A stretch of 64,000 bases of DNA from Campylobacteraceae bacterium (GTDB lineage Bacteria > Campylobacterota > Campylobacteria > Campylobacterales > Campylobacteraceae). A model generated the notes under the pieces. It was not told the DNA's origin. It ran no database searches and was given only the letters and a program-made list of their open reading frames with translations. The stretch is from NCBI GenBank assembly GCA_031266555.1, contig JAISAU010000003.1:186001-250000 (forward strand). The letters run 5' to 3'. The position numbers and the translations under genes were made by a program. How positions within the stretch are numbered: position 1 is the stretch's first letter; every line of letters begins with the position of its first letter. Positions 7,880 through 17,176 of the stretch are shown here, one piece after another.

Positions 7880-10800
7880 TTAACCTAATTCGTTTGAATA
7901 ATCGGCTTGCGCTAAACGTTTTAATTGCCTGTATCTGCGTTTTGCGTCTTCTCTGTTGCGATTAAAAAGCTCTTGAGCGTGCGCAGGATTTAACTTTTTC
8001 AACGAAGCGTATCTCACTTCGTTATTTAAAAACTCTTCGTACAAGGACCAATCGGGCTCTTTACCTGTAATTTTTATAGGATTTTTACCCTCTTTTTTAA
8101 GTCTCGGGTCATATGTGTATAAAGGCCAATAACCGCATTTTGTGGCAAGCTCGGCTTGATCGCCGGATTTACTGAGTCCGCCTTTTATACCATGAGCGAT
8201 ACAAGGAGAGTAAGCTATAATTAAAGACGCTCCGTCATAATTCTCCGCCTCTTCAATAGCTTTAATGGTTTGCGCGGCGGAAGCGTTGGAATTTATCTGC
8301 GCGATATAGATATTTTCATATGTCATAGCTATATAACCCAAATCTTTTTTCTGCACCGCTTTGCCTGACGCCGTAAATTGCGCTACCGAACCGACTCTTG
8401 AAGATTTTGAGCTTTGACCGCCCGTATTTGAGTAAACCTCCGTATCAAGTACCATTATATTTACATTTTCACCGCTCGCCAACACATGATCAAGTCCGCC
8501 GTAGCCTATATCGTAAGCCCAACCGTCGCCTCCAATTATCCATTGAGAGCGTTTGGCAAGATGCGTTTTTAGATTTAATATCTCTTTTACTTCCGGAATT
8601 TGCGTACTCTTTTCCAAAAGCGGCACAAGAGCGTTTCTGATTTTTAAACTCTTAATTCTATCTTCTTTAAATTCAATCCACTCTTTAAACAATAATGACA
8701 ATTCGCCGGCCACTTTATCTATAGCGCTCTCCATCAGATCTACTATGCGATGTCTCATCGTCTCTGTAGCGACTTTCATACCTAGTCCAAATTCGGCATT
8801 ATCTTCAAAAAGCGAATTTGCCCATGAAGGTCCTCTGCCTTCACCATTTTTGCGATATGGAGTTGATGGAGCCGACGCGCCGTAAATAGACGAACAGCCC
8901 GTACCGTTAGCTATGCTCATACTCTCTCCAAACAGTCTTGTTACAAGCGTTATATAAGGAGTCTCGCCGCATCCAGGACATGCGCCGTGAAATTCAAACA
9001 GAGGTTGAGCGAATCCTACGCCTTTTACGCTATTTTTATTTAAAATATCATCTTTATAAGTAACTTTTTTGAAAAGATAGTCAGCGTTCTCTTGTTCATG
9101 CGCGTCAAGCGACTCTTGTAAAGGAACCATCTGCAAAGATTTCTCTTTAGTAGGACATGCCTCTACGCATAAATCACAACCCGTACAATCAAGCGGAGAG
9201 ACTTGAATTTTATATTTAAGCCCTTCAACGCCTTTGCCTTTAGCGTCTATTGTATGAGTTTTCACACCCTCAGGAGCCGCTTTGAGCTCTTTGTCGTCTA
9301 TCAAAAATCCTCTTATAACCGCATGCGGACATACAAATACGCACTGGTTGCATTGGATACAGTTCTCCTCTATCCATTTTGGAACGGTAACGCCAACGCC
9401 TCTTTTTTCATATTCGCTTGTACCGTGCTCCATTGAACCGTCTTCGTAACCTTTAAATACGGAAACGGCAAGCGAATCGCCTCTGGCGGCATTGACTGGC
9501 TTGGCTATCTTTTCTACATATTCCGTGCCTTTATAATTATCATTTTTCAAGGCTTTTTCATCAGGCAAATCTGCCCACGCTGGATCAACGGTAACTTTTA
9601 CCAAACCTTTGGCGCCTGAATCTATGGCTTTATAATTCATCTCAACTATCTGATCGCCTTTTTTGCCATAAGCTTTATAGGCTTGCTTTTTCATATATTC
9701 TTGCGCTTTTTCATAATCAATAATATCGGCTAATTTAAAAAACGCCGATTGCATAATCGTATTGCTGCGATTTCCAAGACCAATCTCACGCGCCAATTTA
9801 GTAGCGTTGATAATGTAAAAATTCACCTCTTGACGCGCTAAAATCTTTTTAACTCTATTTGGAATTCTCTCTATTGTCTCTTTCGCGTCCCAAATGGAGT
9901 TTAGCAAAAATGTGCCTTTTTTTCTTATACCGTCGATAACATCGTATAGATCCAAATATGCCGCGACAGAACATGCGACAAAATGCGGATTTGAAACAAG
10001 ATAGGTTGAGCGGATAGGTTTTTTACCAAATCTCAAATGCGATCTTGTAAAACCGCCCGATTTTTTAGAATCATACGCGAAATAAGCTTGTGAGTACATG
10101 TCGGTCTCATCGCCTATGATTTTAACGGAACTTTTATTCGCCCCAACAGTTCCATCAGCGCCAAGCCCGTAAAAAAGACACTCTTTAGTGTCTTCGTCGC
10201 TCAAATCAATATCGCTCACAGGCTCAAGCGATTTAAACGTAACGTCGTCCGTTATGCCTATGGTAAAATCAGTTTTAGGATGTTTTTCATCTAAATTTTT
10301 AAACACCGCTAAAATGTGAGAAGGATTTACATCTTTTGAAGCGAGTCCGTATCTGCCGCCTACTATCAAAGGCGCGCTTTCTTTACCGTAAAATGCGGCT
10401 TTAATATCTAAAAACAGCGGCTCTCCTATAGAGCCTGATTCTTTTGTTCTATCAAGAACGGCTATCTTTTTAACGGTTTTTGGCATAGCTTCAAATAGAT
10501 ATTTTAGGCTAAAAGGTCTATAAAGATGAGGTATGATAAGCCCTACTTTCTTGCCCTGCGTTATCAGATAGTCGACAACTTCTTTAATACATTCAGTAGC
10601 CGAACCCATAGCTACTATGATATTTTCAGCCTCTTTGTGTCCGTAAAATACAAATGGAGCGTATTCTCTGCCGGTTACTTTGGAAATTTCGCGCATATAC
10701 TCCGCGACAATATCAGGCAACGCTTCATAAATCTTATTTTGAACTTCGCGTCCTTGAAAATATATATCGTCATTTTGCGCGCTTCCTCTGGTTTTTGGGT

Positions 10801-11434
10801 TATCCGGAGACAAAGCTTCGTCTCTAAACGTTCGCAAAGCGGCTCTATCCAAAAGCTTATCAAACACGGCATAATCCATAACCTCAATTTTTTGAACTTC
10901 GTGCGAAGTTCTAAATCCGTCAAAAAAATGTAAAAACGGCACTCTGCCCTTTATCGCGCTAAGATGCGCGACGCCCGCCAAATCCATAACTTGTTGCACG
11001 GAACCGGTTGAGAGCATGGCAAAGCCCGTCTGCCTACATGCATAAATATCTTGATGATCTCCAAAAATTGAGAGCGCGTGCGTAGCAAGCGTTCTAGCGC
11101 TTACATGTATGACTCCGGGAAGCAGTTGTCCTGCTATTTTATACATGTTGGGAATTTTTAAAAGCAATCCTTGCGAAGCCGTATACGTTGTAGTCAACGC
11201 GCCGACTTGCAGAGAACCGTGTACGGTTCCGGCAGCGCCGCCTTCGCTTTGCATTTCGACAACTTTAACCGGCATTCCGAAAAGATTTTTCTTGCCTTGC
11301 GCAGCCCATATATCGGTAAAATCAGCCATCGGGGAAGACGGAGTAATAGGGTATATTCCCGCAACTTCGGTAAATGCGTAAGCGGCGTAAGCGGCAGCCT
11401 CGTTGCCGTCCATTGTTCTCATAATCTTAGCCAT
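7880..11434 (-). CDS. por: Pyruvate:flavodoxin/ferredoxin oxidoreductase, one-chain type
   Basis: This cytoplasmic enzyme oxidises pyruvate and CoA to acetyl-CoA and CO2, passing electrons to flavodoxin or ferredoxin. The 1184-residue chain has the usual fused domain order: pyruvate-binding N-terminal domain (YPITPSSPMAD near 30), a transketolase-C-like domain, the gamma domain, two [4Fe-4S] motifs CIQCNQCVFVCP and CTGCDLCVEACP near the middle, and a TPP domain with CPGCGETPY, GTGCSSIYG and GGDGWAYDIG. The ATG follows AAGGATG. It is a single gene with a hairpin after it. The two flavodoxins at 1903-3284 are likely partners. Length is normal for NifJ/PorA-type enzymes. Confidence 0.97.
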   Translation of the reverse strand: MAKIMRTMDGNEAAAYAAYAFTEVAGIYPITPSSPMADFTDIWAAQGKKNLFGMPVKVVEMQSEGGAAGTVHGSLQVGALTTTYTASQGLLLKIPNMYKIAGQLLPGVIHVSARTLATHALSIFGDHQDIYACRQTGFAMLSTGSVQQVMDLAGVAHLSAIKGRVPFLHFFDGFRTSHEVQKIEVMDYAVFDKLLDRAALRTFRDEALSPDNPKTRGSAQNDDIYFQGREVQNKIYEALPDIVAEYMREISKVTGREYAPFVFYGHKEAENIIVAMGSATECIKEVVDYLITQGKKVGLIIPHLYRPFSLKYLFEAMPKTVKKIAVLDRTKESGSIGEPLFLDIKAAFYGKESAPLIVGGRYGLASKDVNPSHILAVFKNLDEKHPKTDFTIGITDDVTFKSLEPVSDIDLSDEDTKECLFYGLGADGTVGANKSSVKIIGDETDMYSQAYFAYDSKKSGGFTRSHLRFGKKPIRSTYLVSNPHFVACSVAAYLDLYDVIDGIRKKGTFLLNSIWDAKETIERIPNRVKKILARQEVNFYIINATKLAREIGLGNRSNTIMQSAFFKLADIIDYEKAQEYMKKQAYKAYGKKGDQIVEMNYKAIDSGAKGLVKVTVDPAWADLPDEKALKNDNYKGTEYVEKIAKPVNAARGDSLAVSVFKGYEDGSMEHGTSEYEKRGVGVTVPKWIEENCIQCNQCVFVCPHAVIRGFLIDDKELKAAPEGVKTHTIDAKGKGVEGLKYKIQVSPLDCTGCDLCVEACPTKEKSLQMVPLQESLDAHEQENADYLFKKVTYKDDILNKNSVKGVGFAQPLFEFHGACPGCGETPYITLVTRLFGESMSIANGTGCSSIYGASAPSTPYRKNGEGRGPSWANSLFEDNAEFGLGMKVATETMRHRIVDLMESAIDKVAGELSLLFKEWIEFKEDRIKSLKIRNALVPLLEKSTQIPEVKEILNLKTHLAKRSQWIIGGDGWAYDIGYGGLDHVLASGENVNIMVLDTEVYSNTGGQSSKSSRVGSVAQFTASGKAVQKKDLGYIAMTYENIYIAQINSNASAAQTIKAIEEAENYDGASLIIAYSPCIAHGIKGGLSKSGDQAELATKCGYWPLYTYDPRLKKEGKNPIKITGKEPDWSLYEEFLNNEVRYASLKKLNPAHAQELFNRNREDAKRRYRQLKRLAQADYSNELG

Positions 11435-11472
11435 AAATACTCATCCTTATAATCAATTTTTATATATAAAAG

Positions 11473-11488
11473 TAGGTGATTTTACCTA
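11473..11488. promoter_or_regulatory. Short inverted repeat upstream of por
   Basis: TAGGT (11473-11477) and ACCTA (11484-11488) form a small symmetrical site about 40 bp upstream of the por ATG, next to an AT-rich stretch that could hold its -10. It could be an operator, but the arms are only 5 bp, so chance is possible. Confidence 0.25.
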
Positions 11489-11521
11489 TTATTTTCTTAA
11501 TTATTCAAAAAAACGAGGGAT

Positions 11522-12169
11522 TTAGGACGTTTTACTAAAATTGTCCTTTATAAATGTTACTGCCTGTAAAGTATTGCTTGTTATATTGTCTGTAAATTGC
11601 GCCAAATCATCTTTTTTACCATATCCGCATAATACTCCCACACTGTTTATTTTAGCCTCTCTCGCCGCCATTAAATCTAAAATCGTATCGCCTATAATCC
11701 ACGCTGTTTTAGCATCGCTATTTAGCAATAAAAGTGCTTTTAATATAGGCTCCGAATGAGGTTTGGGATTTTTGACGTCTTCTCGTCCGACCACTGCTTT
11801 AAAAAATTCCAAAAGTCCGAAATATTTTAATATCTCTTTTGTATAAAGCGAAGTTTTGGTGGTAACCACGCCCATATGCGCAAAAGTTAAAGCAAGCTTT
11901 ATAGCCTCTCTCGCCCCATCTATCAAAACGGTCTTTTTTGTGGCTACAGTTTTATAGTGAGCTTTATACGCCATTACGAACTCGTCTGTTTTATCTACTT
12001 TTACGCCGAGTTTCTCGAACATAAAATCCAGAGGATAACCGATAAGTGAAATTATCTTTTCAGGATTGGAAAATTTAACGCCCATTTTTTTAAACGCCGC
12101 GTCAAAACTTTCCAAAATCGCGGGCGTAGAGTCAATAAGCGTGCCGTCCATATCAAAAAGTATAGTCAA
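11522..12169 (-). CDS. HAD-family hydrolase, phosphoglycolate-phosphatase-like
   Basis: A 215-residue HAD phosphatase. Motif I is FDMDGT (5-10, with nucleophile Asp6 and acid Asp8), motif II Thr lies in MGVVTTKTSLY, the motif III Lys is in VKNPKPHSEP and motif IV is IGDTILDLMAA. The cap is helical and inserted after motif I, as in the Gph/PpaX group; phosphoglycolate or pyrophosphate are possible substrates. The start codon is TTG, supported by a strong AAAGGAG 6 bases upstream. No operon partner is evident. Confidence 0.85.
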   Translation of the reverse strand: MTILFDMDGTLIDSTPAILESFDAAFKKMGVKFSNPEKIISLIGYPLDFMFEKLGVKVDKTDEFVMAYKAHYKTVATKKTVLIDGAREAIKLALTFAHMGVVTTKTSLYTKEILKYFGLLEFFKAVVGREDVKNPKPHSEPILKALLLLNSDAKTAWIIGDTILDLMAAREAKINSVGVLCGYGKKDDLAQFTDNITSNTLQAVTFIKDNFSKTS

Positions 12170-12537
12170 ATTTTCTCCTTTATTTATGTACTTGTACAGC
12201 GTTTTGTATTTAAGAGATTAAATAAAAATAGCTTCGCATCTTTACATGTGAACGTTTTGCCGCCAAACTCTCTTTCGCGCTTCAAAAGATTATTTTTATT
12301 TATTTCTTACATGTAGCGTGCTTTGTTGGGTCGCGCGTATTATTTTTTTATCTAACTATATTAAAAACGCTTACATGTAAGAAATAAAATATTTTTATAT
12401 TGCTAAATATCAATAACGATAAACGTTATTGTTAATTTTCTTTTATACATGTAAGATATTTTCATAGTATACGACGCTTAGTATCATTAAAAACAAATCG
12501 CCGCTATCTTAATTTAGTCCGCAATTCTCGCGACAAT
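12170..12537. other. Intergenic region with four palindrome sites and an inverted repeat
   Basis: No gene is seen. ACATGT-cored sites occur near 12242, 12310, 12372 and 12453. Two of them form the inner ends of a longer inverted repeat: a T-rich arm ending CTTACATGTA at 12315 pairs for at least 16 bp with an arm starting TACATGTAAG at 12372. The 56 bp between the arms are unremarkable. The region separates the HAD gene from the end of mscS. Confidence 0.6.
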
Positions 12538-13344
12538 TCATTTCTTTTGCGAAACTTCCAGTTGCGGATAAGGTATCGTTATTTTCTCTTCGTCAAACTT
12601 AAGTTTCACGGCTTCATTTAGGTAAAAATAGACGCCCCAATAATCATCATGTTTTACCCAAACTCTAACGGCAAAATTTACGCTGCTTGCACCAAGCTCC
12701 AAAACGGCTACTAAAGGGACTGGATTTTTTAATATTCTCTGCTCCGCGGCAGCAATATCTTCTAAAATCTTTTTTGCTTTTCTTAGATCATCCTCATAAC
12801 TTATGCCAAATACCAAATCTACCCTACGTACTTTTTTGCTTGAATAATTAACGATATTGTTCGCGACTATTTTTGAATTTGGGATAATTATCTGCTTATT
12901 ATCGTTTGTTTTCAAAACGGTGCTAAAGATATTTATGGATTCGACTATGCCTAACACTCCCATAGTCTCTATCATATCTTCTACTTTAAAAGGTTTGAAA
13001 AAGACTATCAAAAGCCCAGCGCCTATACTTGAAAACGAGTCTTTCAAAGCCATACCTATGGCAAGTCCCATCGCACCGATAAGAGCGACGAACGACGTTG
13101 TTTCAACTCCTAAATTCGCAAGCGCGGCAAGCACAACCACAAAAAGCAACGCCATATAAACGGCGCTGCTTAAAAATGACGCAGTTGTTTCGTCTAACGA
13201 TGTTCTGCCAATGACTTTAACAAATACCTTTGAAAGCCACGAAGCTACCTTTTTACCTATAAAAAATATAAGTAAAGCTCCCACGACGCGAAGTCCGTAG
13301 GAACCTATAAGTCCGATTATTTGCTCTTGTTTTAAAAATTCCAT
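12538..13344 (-). CDS. mscS: Small-conductance mechanosensitive channel MscS
   Basis: An inner-membrane channel that opens under membrane tension to release solutes in osmotic downshock. At 268 residues it has the minimal MscS plan: three hydrophobic segments (about 15-32, 58-78, 86-110), the Gly/Ala-rich pore helix GAMGLAIGMALKDSFSSIGA, the Phe/Lys-rich entry to the beta domain FFKPFKVEDMIE, the conserved IPNSKI and a C-terminal alpha/beta vestibule ending in ITIPYPQ. The ATG lies 9 bp after the ompA stop with no clear ribosome site, so it is probably translated from the ompA message. Confidence 0.93.
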   Translation of the reverse strand: MEFLKQEQIIGLIGSYGLRVVGALLIFFIGKKVASWLSKVFVKVIGRTSLDETTASFLSSAVYMALLFVVVLAALANLGVETTSFVALIGAMGLAIGMALKDSFSSIGAGLLIVFFKPFKVEDMIETMGVLGIVESINIFSTVLKTNDNKQIIIPNSKIVANNIVNYSSKKVRRVDLVFGISYEDDLRKAKKILEDIAAAEQRILKNPVPLVAVLELGASSVNFAVRVWVKHDDYWGVYFYLNEAVKLKFDEEKITIPYPQLEVSQKK

Positions 13345-13353
13345 TGTAAAAAA

Positions 13354-14484
13354 TTATTTGACAAAAATGACTTCAATTCTTCTGTTTTCAGCCCGACCTT
13401 CAGCGCTTTTATTTGTCGCTACCGGTTTTTCGGAACCAAACCACTCTGTCACTATACGACTCTCATTAACGCCTAAATCGATAAGCTCCTTTGCCACACT
13501 TTTAGCTCTTTGTTCTGAGAGTATTAAATTTGACTCTTTAGAACCAATTGAGTCTGTATGCCCTTCAATGATAATCTTATAATCCGTATCGTTTTTTAAT
13601 ATTTCAGCTACCGCTTCTATATGATGTTTAAAACTATCCGGAATATCGGCTTTACCTGAAGTAAAATTGATTTTTAATGTAACTGACTGTATGTGATCAA
13701 TTTTAAATTTTGAAGAAGTATTTGGGTGCAAACTTTTATTATCCGCAATTACATCGTTATCGCTCTCAAGCTCTTCAAGAGCTTTTGTTTCAACTTCAAC
13801 CGTTTGCGTCGGTACGTATTTAGCTTGATTTTCGCTAACTTCAATATTCTCTTTTGGCTGCGCGATATCGATGGAAATCTTATCCTTTTCAACCGCCTCT
13901 TTTTTGGTAGATTTAAATTGGATATTTGTAGGAAGTATGCTTATTTTCTCTTTTTGTCCTAAAGCATAAGAGACGCCAAAAGTCGCGAATAGATTATTAT
14001 CGCCATGTCCGCTATGTAATTTTATCGCGTGACGAATTTCAGTTCTTAAATAAAAATCGTCCGTAACCGCATATCTAACGCCGACGCCGTAATTACCGTA
14101 CGGACTGTCATTGTTTCCGTATCTTGCTTTTTTTCTGATATTTTCATACCCTACGCCTGCCAACGCATAAAAATACATATCTTCGGCGACTTCAAACTCT
14201 TTAATACCGTGTACAAAATAACGCGTAATCAACGCTTGTCTTTTACCTGTGCCAGGACCTTGATTCTCATAACCGGTAGATGTAAACTCTACGCCGCTTT
14301 CAATCTTGTTGATAAATTCATTATCAAAATACTGACCTACTCTCAAACCTACGCTAAGTTGTTTTTTTAGGTCGGTATTTCCTTCCGGTAAAATTCCGCT
14401 GACGGTAGGAGTAATCTCGTATCTGCCCTCTGCTGCCATCAAAGCAATCCCTAAAGTTGCGATGATAAAAAATACTCTTTTCAT
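13354..14484 (-). CDS. OmpA-family outer-membrane protein
   Basis: A 376-residue protein with a signal peptide (MKRVFFIIATLGIALMAAEG), an N-terminal beta-barrel-like region to about residue 170 rich in alternating aromatic residues, a charged linker (about 175-255) and a C-terminal OmpA/MotB peptidoglycan-binding domain: IIIEGHTDSIGSKESN, LSEQRAKSVAKELI and GRAENRRIEVIFVK. It tethers the outer membrane to the wall. The ATG at 14484 is preferred over the TTG one codon upstream, because AAGGGAGAC lies correctly before it. It is followed after 9 bp by mscS, a plausible envelope-stress pair. Confidence 0.92.
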   Translation of the reverse strand: MKRVFFIIATLGIALMAAEGRYEITPTVSGILPEGNTDLKKQLSVGLRVGQYFDNEFINKIESGVEFTSTGYENQGPGTGKRQALITRYFVHGIKEFEVAEDMYFYALAGVGYENIRKKARYGNNDSPYGNYGVGVRYAVTDDFYLRTEIRHAIKLHSGHGDNNLFATFGVSYALGQKEKISILPTNIQFKSTKKEAVEKDKISIDIAQPKENIEVSENQAKYVPTQTVEVETKALEELESDNDVIADNKSLHPNTSSKFKIDHIQSVTLKINFTSGKADIPDSFKHHIEAVAEILKNDTDYKIIIEGHTDSIGSKESNLILSEQRAKSVAKELIDLGVNESRIVTEWFGSEKPVATNKSAEGRAENRRIEVIFVK

Positions 14485-14546
14485 CAAGTCTCCCTTAAAG
14501 TTTTATATAGAAGAGACTATTCTATCAAAACATTTTTAAATTAAAG

Positions 14547-16040
14547 TTATTCTTTATTCCATTCTAAAATATTATGCGTAATTCCTATAATTGACGGATA
14601 AACGGGTGATATATTTTTTTTAATAGCGGTAATATTTTTTGATATATACAAAAAAAGATAAGGATTATCTTGCGCGATGAGTTCAAAAATTTTTCTATAA
14701 ACTTTATTAAACTCCTCTTCGTTAACTATTTTTTCAGCCTCTTTTATAAGTTCGTCAACTTTTTCATTTTTATATCCTATAAAATTAAAACCTCCGATTT
14801 TATCGGATTCGCTATGCCAAATAGAGTAAGCGTCCGGTTTAATGCCAAGCGACCAAGCCATCAAAATAGCGTCAAACTTTCTTGGAGCGATAACGGTATT
14901 TAAAAACGCTTGCCACTCCATAACTCTTATCTTCATATTTACGCCGACGCTTTTAAGTTGGTGTTGTAATATTTGCGCTACGTAAACTCTGGAGCCGGAA
15001 TTTGTCACAAGTTCAAATTCAAATGGATTTTTCTCATCATATCCGGCTTTTTTCAGTAATTCAAGTGCTTTTTTTATATCTTGTTTCGGAGCTTTTACCT
15101 CCGCATTAAAAGCGTTAGTGCCGGGCAAAAAAGGTCCCGTGCATACAAAACCTTCGCCGAAAAGCAAAATATCTATCAACTCCTGTCTGTCAATAGCAAG
15201 ACTTAAAGCTTCTCTTACATGTGGGTTTTGAAATTTTGGAAGTTTTAGATTAAATCCCATATAAGTGTAAGCGTGCGATATACTCTCATATATATTAAAT
15301 TTATTCATAAATTCAATATCAGCTTGCTTTTTAAGCTGCAAAGGAGATATTTCAGCCATATCAAGTTCGCCTGATTTTAACATCAAAAAAGCGGTTGAAG
15401 AATCGGGTACAAAATGATAAATCATATTGTCAAATTTCGGAGAACCTAAAAAATAGTTTTTATTAGCTTGCAATACAAAATCTTTTGAAATCGAAAAATC
15501 TTTCAATGTAAACATTCCGGTGCCTACAGGTTTTTGATTAAAATCGCTCGTCATTAAAGAGTTTTCATTTTTTAAAATATGCTCGGGCAGCAATCCCATC
15601 ATCCATGTCTCAAGAGCTTTAAAATACGGATATTTATAAGTTACTTTAATAGTAAAATCGTCCAACTTTTCCACAGCTTGCACATGTTTAAAACTTTCAG
15701 AATAGGGCGTTGAAACGCTTGGCGATAAAATACTTTTATATGTAAAAATTACGTCATCAGCGCTAAATCGTTGTCCGTCAGACCAAAAAACATCGTCTCT
15801 CAAATAAAAAATTAGCGTTTTATTGTCTAAAAATTTGTATGATTTGGCAAGTTCAGGTTTTATGGACGCATTCTCGTCATAAGTAAGCAAACTATTAAAT
15901 ATAAAAAAAGATATTTCGCCACTTACGGTATCAGTGGCTAAAATAGGGTTTATCCTGCTTGGATTTGCGCTCATCGCTACATGTAAAGAGGAGCAAAAAA
16001 GAAATTGAGTAATAAAAACTAAAAATATTAACTTTTTCAT
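14547..16040 (-). CDS. Peptide-type ABC transporter solute-binding protein
   Basis: A 497-residue periplasmic binding protein of the oligopeptide/nickel family (SBP_bac_5). A short signal peptide (to about residue 23) precedes the family hallmarks: NPSRINPILATDT, LAKSYKFLDNKTLIFYLRDDVFWSDGQ split over about 65-90, FSADDVIFTYKSI, and PVGTGMFTLKDF. Permease and ATPase genes are not in this window, so it is an orphan or works with a remote transporter. Substrate cannot be deduced. TATAAT ends only 6 bases before the ATG and there is no Shine-Dalgarno, pointing to a leaderless message. Confidence 0.88.
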   Translation of the reverse strand: MKKLIFLVFITQFLFCSSLHVAMSANPSRINPILATDTVSGEISFFIFNSLLTYDENASIKPELAKSYKFLDNKTLIFYLRDDVFWSDGQRFSADDVIFTYKSILSPSVSTPYSESFKHVQAVEKLDDFTIKVTYKYPYFKALETWMMGLLPEHILKNENSLMTSDFNQKPVGTGMFTLKDFSISKDFVLQANKNYFLGSPKFDNMIYHFVPDSSTAFLMLKSGELDMAEISPLQLKKQADIEFMNKFNIYESISHAYTYMGFNLKLPKFQNPHVREALSLAIDRQELIDILLFGEGFVCTGPFLPGTNAFNAEVKAPKQDIKKALELLKKAGYDEKNPFEFELVTNSGSRVYVAQILQHQLKSVGVNMKIRVMEWQAFLNTVIAPRKFDAILMAWSLGIKPDAYSIWHSESDKIGGFNFIGYKNEKVDELIKEAEKIVNEEEFNKVYRKIFELIAQDNPYLFLYISKNITAIKKNISPVYPSIIGITHNILEWNKE

Positions 16041-16046
16041 CGCGAT

Positions 16047-16052
16047 ATTATA
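16047..16052 (-). promoter_or_regulatory. -10 element placed for a leaderless transcript
   Basis: TATAAT on the minus strand, with 6 bases (ATCGCG) between it and the ATG of the binding-protein gene. Transcription would start at or next to the A of the ATG. No Shine-Dalgarno is present. A clear -35 was not recognised. Confidence 0.5.
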
Positions 16053-16071
16053 ACAAAAAAGCAGGATTTAC

Positions 16072-16133
16072 ATTATAGATAAAGCCACGGTGTATTTTAA
16101 AGGATGTGAGGAAACACCGCGACTTTCTATAAT
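16072..16133. ncRNA. Long imperfect hairpin between rpsI and the binding-protein gene, possible small RNA
   Basis: ATTATAGATAAAG...CACGGTGT (16072-16093) pairs with ACACCGCGACTTTCTATAAT (16114-16133) through about 18 base pairs with two single-base bulges and two mismatches. On the plus strand the 20-base loop carries AGGA twice, and AAAGGAGG follows near 16141-16148. Downstream a second hairpin ending in T6 (16210-16234) could terminate a plus-strand RNA. Neither strand has a reading frame of note. It might be a small RNA or a leader structure; the family is not recognised. Confidence 0.35.
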
Positions 16134-16209
16134 GCTACAAAAAGGAGGTTTGTCATTTAGACAAGTGGAATTATACACTCTTTATTTTAATAAAAGATAA
16201 ATTTAAAAA

Positions 16210-16228
16210 GAGCCAAACAAGTTGACTC
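16210..16228. terminator. Bidirectional terminator after rplM-rpsI
   Basis: GAGCCAA (16210-16216) pairs with TTGACTC (16222-16228), with one G-T pair, around a 5-base loop. It is flanked by A5 on the left and T6 on the right, so it can act on both strands. On the minus strand it ends the ribosomal protein operon 8 bp after the rpsI stop. Confidence 0.85.
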
Positions 16229-16235
16229 TTTTTTA

Positions 16236-16634
16236 TTAACGTTTTGAGAATTGAGGACTGCGGCGCGCTTTGTGTCTGCCGAATTTCTTTCTCTCAACCA
16301 CGCGAGAGTCTCTTGTAAGAAGCCCTTTTGGTTTTAAAATTGCGCGAAAATCATCGTCTAAAGCGGCTAAGGCTTTTGCTATTCCATGTCTTAAAGCCTC
16401 TGCTTGCGCTGAATAACCGCCGCCTTGTATATCAGCGACAACTTCCAATAACGACTCTTGTTTTGTTAAAAGAAGAGGCTGGATTACTTTCAATTTTATA
16501 GCTTCGTGTCCGCCAAGCCAACTATTCAAATCCACGCCGTTAATACTTATGGCGCCTTTACCCGATTTTACCCATACTTTAGCAACGGCTGATTTTCTTT
16601 TGCCTGTTGCGTATACTTTTACTGCTTTTGCCAT
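16236..16634 (-). CDS. rpsI: 30S ribosomal protein S9
   Basis: A 132-residue small-subunit protein whose C-terminal tail reaches the decoding site and contacts P-site tRNA. The sequence carries the family marks: [14 protein letters not shown] at the start, [25 protein letters not shown] in the middle and the basic end [15 protein letters not shown]. It lies 2 bp after rplM, the universal pairing, and an intrinsic terminator follows. AAAGGAAAAT precedes the ATG. Confidence 0.98.
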   Translation of the reverse strand: MAKAVKVYATGKRKSAVAKVWVKSGKGAISINGVDLNSWLGGHEAIKLKVIQPLLLTKQESLLEVVADIQGGGYSAQAEALRHGIAKALAALDDDFRAILKPKGLLTRDSRVVERKKFGRHKARRSPQFSKR

Positions 16635-16636
16635 AA

Positions 16637-17068
16637 CTATTTTCCTTTTACTTTGCTAAATTGCGCTGTATGCGGATGTTCGCCGCCCGCGTAAATTTTA
16701 AGTTTTTTAATCATAGCTTTTCCCAAAATCGTTTTTGGAAGCATGCCGCGTACCGCTAATTTATACAATTTTACCGGATTTTTTGTCAAAAGATCGCCGA
16801 GTTTTTCGCTCTTTGTACTGCCGAAATATCCGCTATGTCTATGATAAAACTTATTGTCCATTTTTTTGCCGCTAAAGTCGGTCTTATCCGCATTGATAAT
16901 AACGACAAAATCTCCGCAATCAACATTTGGAGTAAAAGACGGTTTGTGTTTTCCGCGCAAAATCGTTGCGGCTTCAGTCAACACTCGTCCAAATCGCTTT
17001 CCTCCGGCGTCTATCAAAACCCAGTCTCTGACAACCTCGTTTGATTTTAAAATTTGAGTAGCACCCAT
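16637..17068 (-). CDS. rplM: 50S ribosomal protein L13
   Basis: A 143-residue early-assembly protein of the large subunit. Recognisable segments are [23 protein letters not shown] split across 16-39, [16 protein letters not shown], and [13 protein letters not shown] near 108-120, ending [13 protein letters not shown]. It is first in the rplM-rpsI operon, with a 108-bp upstream gap to addA that should hold the promoter. Confidence 0.98.
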   Translation of the reverse strand: MGATQILKSNEVVRDWVLIDAGGKRFGRVLTEAATILRGKHKPSFTPNVDCGDFVVIINADKTDFSGKKMDNKFYHRHSGYFGSTKSEKLGDLLTKNPVKLYKLAVRGMLPKTILGKAMIKKLKIYAGGEHPHTAQFSKVKGK

Positions 17069-17176
17069 AGTATTATGACCTTTGTCTTTGAGTTTTAAAA
17101 AAGGTGATTGTAGTTAAATAATTCTTATATAACGCTTAATTTAAGTTTATATAAAGCAAAAAATCGCTGCGATAAC

